Positions 57,172 through 64,000 of a DNA stretch of 64,000 nucleotides are shown here, in pieces; position 1 is the stretch's first letter, and every line of letters begins with the position of its first letter. Below the pieces are notes generated by a model, which was not told the DNA's origin, searched no databases, and saw only the letters and a list, made by a program, of their open reading frames with translations. The position numbers and the translations under genes are program-made. The stretch covers positions 19,489,361 through 19,553,360 of the forward strand of contig NC_054756.1 in NCBI RefSeq assembly GCF_018143015.1. Reading direction: 5' to 3'. Source of the stretch: Lytechinus variegatus. Lineage: Eukaryota; Echinodermata; Echinoidea; Temnopleuroida; Toxopneustidae.

Positions 57172-58269
57172 CGTACGACTCGTAGGTAGACACAATTTGT
57201 GCAACTGTTGAGAAAAATCTTCTTACGAATGGCTTCAGCATGTTCAGGATGTAATGAGTTGCATGTGCGATAAAAATCATGCAATGGCCGTAAATATGAC
57301 GAAAAATACCGCAATGCATTTTTGTTACGCAGAACGACTATACGAGTTTTACTAGAGCCATTTTATAAAAAAAAACATTTGATACACTCGAATCTCTCTC
57401 CAAAATTTAACATTTCTCGTCTTGAGTGAGGGAAGGACAATTGGAGAGATAAAATACAATTTTTATCTTTTTCTGGTCTCTTGGATTAACCGTCATGTAA
57501 ATGCATTCGGCATAAAGGCATTATGCCTTTACCCTACTAAGACCTACTTAGAGCAAGACCTTATAATTATTTTAACTTTATTGAGGAAAAGGAAAGCAAT
57601 GACAGCGAGCTTGAGAACCAGAATGTCACGTACACTACAAGTAACAAATTTGCATTGATAAACATGACAAATAAAGGTATGATCCGTGCTCTTGGGCAAT
57701 TAAGGTATACAAAATCGTTGAGTTTGATAAATAGTTTGGAAGCAAAATACGATTGATCTTGGTATGCTCCAACTAAATTAGGAACGCGTGACCCAGTTTC
57801 ATGCACCATACAATCCCTGTATTTTATGTTTATTAAAATAAGTATTGGAATGAAATAGAATCTTTTGATGTTTCATGCGCTGTTGTGTAATTGCAAGGTC
57901 TCGGTACTTCCAATTTCTGTTTTACAACTCCTCTTATCTTGATAAAAATTGTTTTTTGTGAATAAATTTTTCTAAATAAAGGAATAGCCGATAAATAAAC
58001 AAAGTATGAATAGACATACTAAGTATATGAATGAATATTTAAATATATAAATAAGTAAGTAATTAAATACAAAAGTGGGTAAATTAATAGATATATAAAA
58101 AGAGATTTTGGTGAAAGCTAGAATGGAAATGAAAACGCGAACAACTGATTCAGGAGCGATGGAACAAGGGAGCAGGTGGGGCACTTGCCCCTTCCAAAAA
58201 AAATCCCCGTAGGAAGAAAATGCCTTTTTCCGATTGAAATAGAATTTTTGAAGTAAACTCAAATACAAT

Positions 58270-58740
58270 GAAGGTTAGACAATCACACAATTTTTGACTC
58301 GCCCTTCACGCTCGAATCGATTATTGTTTAGTAAGGTAGTCATCCTATTCATGGTTACAAAATGTTTAGAATATCCAGTTTTCAGGTTGAAATATCACAC
58401 ATTTTTTACTTGTGTTTCTCTCTCGCATCAATCTTTTTTCTATTAAAGTACTCATTCTCTTATTGGTTACCAAAAATGCTTAGAATTTCCAGTTTCCTGG
58501 TTGGAATATTACAAAGTTTTCAGTTTGCGCTTCGCGCTTTTATTGTTCAATTGATGAGATATGTATCGTATTATTAGTCACTAAATGTAGATATTAACAG
58601 GTTCCTTTTCTGGTCAGCGTATTAAAAATTTCGGATCGCGTTACATCTTATTTCTGATTTTAAATAAATGCTCCGAATGTTTATTTTTCATCTCTTAATA
58701 CATTGAATGTTCAAAAGTTCGCGATTCGCGCTGGCGACAT
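58270..58740 (+). repeat. ~130-bp degenerate tandem repeats with GCGCTTCGCGC phrase
   Basis: AGAATATCCAGTTTTCAGGTTGAAATATCA and AGAATTTCCAGTTTCCTGGTTGGAATATTA mark successive units (about 58369 and 58490; quoted in parts across two units). TTTGCGCTTCGCGCTTTTAT recalls the phrase in repeats A/B, so these may be distant relatives. Confidence 0.6.
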
Positions 58741-59539
58741 CTCAAAAGGATGCCCTTTAACAGTAATTAGCGCCGTAATTGACCAAAAGGTGAGTTATAC
58801 AACAGTTGTTTGAACATTTTTTCCAAATAATAAGCCTTAATGTATATCTTATCAATAAAAAATCTTTTCAAATGGCTGTGCTCAACTAAACTACTACTAA
58901 ATGCAACTACTTCACACAGATGACAATCTCATGGTAATAATACCCGTTTGCGCTAAAACACCGATTTTGACATATCAGAGCCCCTTTTCTGCTTCGCCCC
59001 CCCCCCCCCCCCCCCGAGAATACTGTCCTCCTCACATGAACTAATGCAAAGCCCCCCCCCCCCCCCGGTGCAAAGCGGGATATCGAAAAATTGAATCATA
59101 AAAATCATACCTTTGAAGCCAATCCCTTCACTTTATTTTCTTTAACATTTGATGGTCTGTCGAAATTCACGGCACCGTGGCAAACAAATATTGTACCATT
59201 CTCCTACTCAATAAAGGACAATACAGGCTGAACAACTATGAATAGCCAGAGTCTCAATCTGAAATAATTCGTTCAGCCATCGACCACTTTGTATCGAAGC
59301 ACAAAGGATTTTTTTCATTTATATTGGCTTTGGTGTTTGGTTTACTGTTAAGAATTTCATGGGAACGTCTCGAAATATTTGTTCAACAGCTGAACGTTCT
59401 GCATATTTCACTTTTTATATATAATACCTAATGTATGTCCTTGGGTTAGCTGCATAATGAAATAAAAAGTCATATCCTGACTGTGCCAAGCAGTGTCCTT
59501 AAATAAGCCTCGTGTAATGGTCATAAATCTTAAAACCAG

Positions 59540-59974
59540 TAGGGGAAGGCGGGGTAAGTTGAGCATAGCATGCATAGGGGCAAGTTGAGCCACCATCCCA
59601 GGCTAATAATGGATGAGTCATACATTGTGGTGGTGTCATGTATTGATGACCCATTGCATAACCCTTAACCCAACCACTTTATTTCCAACTTTGAACAAAA
59701 AGTACTTTTTTAGAGTTAAAAATACAAATTTCAGCCAAAAAAGTAAAAAAGGGTGTGAAATAGATAAGTGCTTTTGGCCAATAGACATCTTTAAACATAT
59801 TATAGAAATACGAACAATATTGTTAGTCCAGGTATGGATTCTCAATCTTGTCATAGTTTTTTACATGATGAATGCATAAGAAATATGTGGATGTGAAAAT
59901 ATCGCAATAAGTTCGGACTGGGGTAATGTAAGCCAAATCAACATGGGGCAAGTTGAGCCACGTTAATTCTTATA
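59540..59974 (+). repeat. Repeat with GGGGCAAGTTGAGCC phrases
   Basis: GGCGGGGTAAGTTGAGCAT (59549), GGGGCAAGTTGAGCCACC (59577) and GGGGCAAGTTGAGCCACG (59945) flank ~370 bp of AT-rich sequence. The next element begins directly after the last phrase. Confidence 0.6.
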
Positions 59975-60409
59975 GTCAGGTCCAGATTTTAAAAAATGTG
60001 CTCAGAAAAAGTGCTTTAGGCATTTTGTGTTAATGCTGATTTATCAATTGTTTTAAGGTAATTCAGGGGTGCTGAACCCAAAAATGCTGTTTGCCAAACT
60101 TGATTCCGACGTTTTCACCCTCAAATCGGCAAAAAACAAAATGGCGGCATTTTTAATGCAGTTTCCCATATTAAACGATTTTTATGGGTGATTGTATTTA
60201 AAATTTTGGGATCTATGCGTTATTTTTGATACCCAGGGTTGCAAACACAATGTGTCCGATTGATTCGTCAGCCATCTTTAATTCCAAGATGGCTGCCATG
60301 ATTCACTGCTGCTGACTTGATAAATAATATGGCAAAATGTTTGATAATTTGGGGGCAATGCTGGCATATTCACATTGGATATCTTTAACGTGCCCGCCAT
60401 TTTTTCCTC

Positions 60410-60600
60410 GCCTGCATAGCAGAAGCAAGACATGGACGTCGCTTTTCCGACGGCGGCGGCGAAGTCAACAACAAATCTTAACCGCGGTTAAGTTTTTGAA
60501 ATTTCATAATTTTTAGGGTTTAGATGTCTATTTCATGAAACTTAGGCATGTTAGGATTAAACAAAGTCTATTGACACAGGTTATAGTTACAAAACTTTGT
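60410..60600 (+). repeat. Diverged copy of the 4994-5400 repeat, left part
   Basis: CGCCTGCATAGCAGAAGCAA, CGCTTTTCCGACGGCGGCGG and AAATCTTAACCGCGGTTAAG match the first third of 4994-5400. Only this part survives, inside the long-TIR element. Confidence 0.75.
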
Positions 60601-61619
60601 CAAGGTTACCGGGAAATTCAACATAGCGTCCACAACGGCAGTCGTTGTACTATCAACTCCAAAAATAAAGTAAATCCTCAAAATCAAAATCATCAAAAAG
60701 CTTTCAAGGCAAATAATGAATCAGGACATGTTTACAAGATAGTGAGTGTGTCAGAGAATTCAAGATTACCTTCCAAAATGGCGTCTATAATGGACGTTGT
60801 AACTTTGAAATGGTCCAAATTCATATAATATCCACCTGATAGAAATAACTTTGGAGTCTACCGAGAATAAAACAAAAATCATGATTCCAAAGGGAAAAAT
60901 TACATTGGAAAAATTTCAAGGTTTATCAGTGGTGTAGTTTTGCCCCCCCCCCCAAAAAAAAAAAAAAAAATAATAATAATAATGATGGCTTAAAAATAGT
61001 TGCTATTTCTTAAAAATCTGGCTGCAAAGTTCATATAATATCTACCTACAATGTAAGAACATTTTTGTGCCTTTCTCATGATTTCAAGGGTCATATGATA
61101 TAGGTGAAGACAGATTACATGGAAACACTATTGTCCATTTTGTCAAAAAATTGAAGAACGCTCCAAAAATTACATTCAAATTGGCCACCATTGTTACAAA
61201 AATGACAATACTTTATATCTCATCTAGTGCCACTATTTTGGTGTCTCGGTTTCTAAGATTCATGAAATTATGTTTGACAAGAATTAGTGACATAATTAGG
61301 TGGTGGTGCAACAATAAGTAAACATCCGAAAACAAACTTTAAGAAATAAGGTACACTTTCACCAAAAAATTTCCATAATTCACTGATAAGTATTTCAAGA
61401 ACACTTTATTTTTGTGCTCAGGACTATCCTATGGTTTTATGATTAGGGGATTGCAGTCATTTTCACGCAATTTTAGAAGTCGCTTTGGACTTTTTACGAC
61501 GAAAAGGAAACTGACCATCTTTTTTATTTGTTCCGATTTATTATTTCAGCCTTCAAACCACATTACATGTAGTGAAGCTTTTGTTCACCTAATTATGACT
61601 ATGTTTAGCTGATGGAGGT

Positions 61620-63120
61620 ATTTTAAGACTCACTTTGAAAGCCAACTTTAAATAAAAGGCAAAATGGACCGCTTCATACCATTGTAACTAATCCAAAAGT
61701 ATTATTCAGCCCTTGAAACCATAGTGTAGACATCAACATCATATTTCCCAAGTGGATTTTAAATAGATTATGTCAATTTTTTAGTATCAGTAGCCATTTT
61801 AGACTCCTTAATTGGAAGCCATCTTGGATTTTTAGACATACAGGACCATTGATTGCCCTTGTAACTTATCCTAATGTATTACTTGACCATTTAAACCAAG
61901 GGTTAGACAAGATAATCATATACCCCAGGCGGATATTAAACAAACTATGACAGTTTTTAGTTAACAATAGCCATTTTAGACTCCAATTTTGGAAGCCTTT
62001 TTGGATTCTTGGACATGCTGAACCTCTGACTGTCCTTGTAACTTGTCCTTATTTATTACTTGACCCTTTAAACCATGGGTTAAACACCAAAATCATATAC
62101 CCCGGGCTGATACTAAACAAACTATGTGAGTTTTTCTGTGAGAACGGCCTATATAGACTCCATTTTTGGAAGCCATTATGGATTTTTGTAAATAATGGAA
62201 CCACTAACTGTCCTTGTAACTTGTCCCAATCTAATACTTGACCCTTTAAACCATGCGTTATACTAAAACATCATATTCTCCAGGCGGTTATTAAACAAAC
62301 TGTGTCGGCTTGTAATTAACGACAGACATTTTATACTCCATTTTTGCAAACCATCCTGGATTTTGGACATGGAGGACCATAGACTTTTTTTTTACTTGTC
62401 CCAACGTATTACTTGACCATTTAAACCAAGGGTTAGACAAGATACCCCAGGCGGATAATAAACAAACTATGACAACTAACAATAGCCATTTTAGACTCAA
62501 ATTTTGGAAGCCTTTTTGGATTCTTGGACATGCTGGACCTCTGACTGTCCTTGTAACTTGTCCTTATTTATTACTTGACCCTTTTAACCATGGGTTAAAC
62601 ACCAAAATCATATACCCCGGGCTGATACTAAACAAACTATGTGAGTTTTTCGGTGAGAACGGCCTATGTAGACTCCATTTTTGGAAGCCATTATGGATTT
62701 TTGGACATAATGGAACCACTACCTGTCCTTGTATCTTGTCCCAATCTAATACTTGACCCTTTAAACCATGTGTTATACTAAAAATCATATTCTCCAGGCG
62801 GTTATTAAACAAACTGTGTCGGTTTGTAATTAACGACAGACATTTTATACTCCATTTTTGCAAACCATCCTGGATTTTGGACAGGGAGGACCATGTTTTT
62901 TTTTACTTGTCCCAACGTATTTCTTGACCCATTAAACCATGGGTTAGACACCAACATCATTTGCCCAAGGCAGGTATTAAACAAACTATGTCCGGTTTGG
63001 TGGTATTTCGATAACAACAGCTATTTTAGACTCCAATTTTGCAAGCCATCTTGGATTTTTGGACATAGTGGACTGTTGACTGTCCTTGTAACTTGTCCCG
63101 GTTTACTTCTTGACCCTTGA
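61620..63120. repeat. ~180-bp tandem array with a higher-order repeat
   Basis: Units start near 61620 (decayed), 61792, 61969, 62148, 62324, 62484, 62664, 62838 and 63019. The three units 61969-62483 and the three units 62484-63018 match each other more closely than they match their neighbours, so a ~515-535-bp trimer has been duplicated. Confidence 0.85.
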
Positions 63121-63815
63121 AATCACCAATGAATACAACCCAAATAAAAGACACTAAAATACGTAAAAGATGAATATTTTTATTATGAATTTTTAGGCCA
63201 TGGCAGCCATTTTTACGCAATCTTGGATTTTCAGGTACCCTGGAGTGCTTATGTTCACTCTTTCCTTTTTCGCCCTCCACCATTGAATACATATATGCAC
63301 CGAAAAGGGTGTCTAGGGTAGATAAAGTGCCGGCTATTTTAATTTTCAGTTAATGGCGGCCATCTTAGATGCCATCTTGAAAATAACCACTTTTCCGGAT
63401 ACGGATTTTGGTGGATTTTAAGTATGTTATTTTTTAGATCAAATAGTACCAAAAACCGTTGACAAACATTTTCGTTACAAGTTTTGGGGGTCAGAATAGA
63501 GTAAAAATGGGTGTAGAGTGGCGGCCATTTTGTTTTTGCCAATTTGAGGATTTTAACATCAAAATCAAGGTTGGCAAACAGCAAATTTGGACTCAGCGCC
63601 CTCAAATTATGTTAAAGCACTTCTCAATTCAGCATTAACACGATTTGCCTAAGGCAGTCTACTTTTCTCAAATCTGGACCTGACTATTATGGTGATGTAT
63701 AATAACGTAAAAAGCCATTGGTATGCAGGCAGAAAGGAGCAAATTCACATGACAGCTCTTTTGCTTTCAGAAGATGTTGGTATTTATTGAGAATTAGCAA
63801 GTGAAAAGACTTTAA

Positions 63816-64000
63816 AGGGGAATCCAACCCAAATAAAGACTTTTTTTATTTGGAAAAGAAAAATCAGACAAGTTGATAGGTGAAAGTTTGAACAAGATTG
63901 GACAAACAACAAGAAAGTTGTGAATTTTTAGAAGTTGTAAATATTGGTAATCACTATACCCATGGAGACTTCAAATTGGCCGCATATGGGATGTCATAGT
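63816..64000. mobile_element. TTAA-flanked MITE, family 3, truncated by the window end
   Basis: After TTAA at 63812-63815, AGGGGAATCCAACCC begins a copy that matches the reverse complement of the right end of 42828-43415 (ATTGGTAATCACTATACCCA, TGGCCGCATATGGGATGTCA). The other end lies outside the window. Confidence 0.87.

Larger units (their letters stand above)
59975..63685. mobile_element. 3.7-kb long-TIR element filled with ~180-bp tandem units
   Basis: Left end AGTCAGGTCCAGATTT and right end AAATCTGGACCTGACT are inverted. The inversion continues about 120 bp inward with divergence (GTGTTAATGCTGA, GCTGTTTGCCAA). The interior is built of tandem units of about 180 bp (GCCATTTTAGACTCC ... 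TTGTAACTTGTCC ... TTAAACAAACTATG), with decayed units to the left. No coding capacity. It resembles the foldback at 1880-9189 in plan but not in sequence. Family unknown. Confidence 0.78.

Noticed and set aside
51692-64000. Exons 2-4 of SDR copy 2
   Set aside because: I looked for the VNxxGP, YxxxK and PGP motifs on the plus strand and did not recognise them; none is claimed.

Overview
The window reads as AT-rich, repeat-dense animal nuclear DNA, most likely an echinoderm and probably a sea urchin. That is inference, from phase-1 domain exons (WSC, sushi, somatomedin B), a spliced retinol-dehydrogenase-like SDR gene, several TTAA-flanked MITE families, tRNA-derived SINEs, a CR1-group LINE and a very large foldback element of the kind described from sea urchins as TU elements. 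Nothing prokaryotic is present. Host coding sequence is only about 2.7 kb; the rest is introns and mobile DNA. There is one 500-N assembly gap (38774-39273).

Layout. 1-1400: a 16-bp tandem array and a near-perfect hairpin. 1399-9858: two tandem copies of a ~570-bp dispersed repeat; the first is split by a 7.3-kb foldback element (1880-9189) whose arms are built from a 15-mer array and then about 30 copies of a 49-bp unit. The second copy is an uninterrupted paralog of the insertion site and fixes the element's boundaries. 9964-24568, minus strand: exons of a secreted or surface protein with signal peptide, WSC domain, two sushi-like modules and a somatomedin B module; its largest intron holds a 540-bp tandem duplication, diverged segmental repeats and a broken LINE that itself carries a 508-bp DNA transposon. 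28885-34271, minus strand: a complete four-exon gene for a small type I membrane protein (signal peptide, one sushi domain, one transmembrane segment, tyrosine-containing tail). 36.1-39.5 kb: a LINE fragment, a tRNA-derived SINE, a broken retroelement Gag-like region and the gap. 42565-45549, plus strand: an SDR gene of RDH8/HSD17B1 type whose first exon carries two 1-bp deletions and has a 588-bp MITE placed exactly at its splice donor; exons 2-4 are open. 51427-51691: an intact paralogous exon 1, with no later exons recognised. 59975-63685: a second long terminal-inverted-repeat element, filled with ~180-bp tandem units in a higher-order arrangement.

The two minus-strand genes lie head to tail, both start with a signal-peptide exon ending in phase 1, and both use phase-1 sushi exons, so they may form a local family of extracellular recognition or matrix proteins. 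The SDR copies are a separate tandem duplication on the other strand.

Method limits: all alignments were done by eye. Repeat ends, splice sites and copy counts are careful readings rather than computed results.
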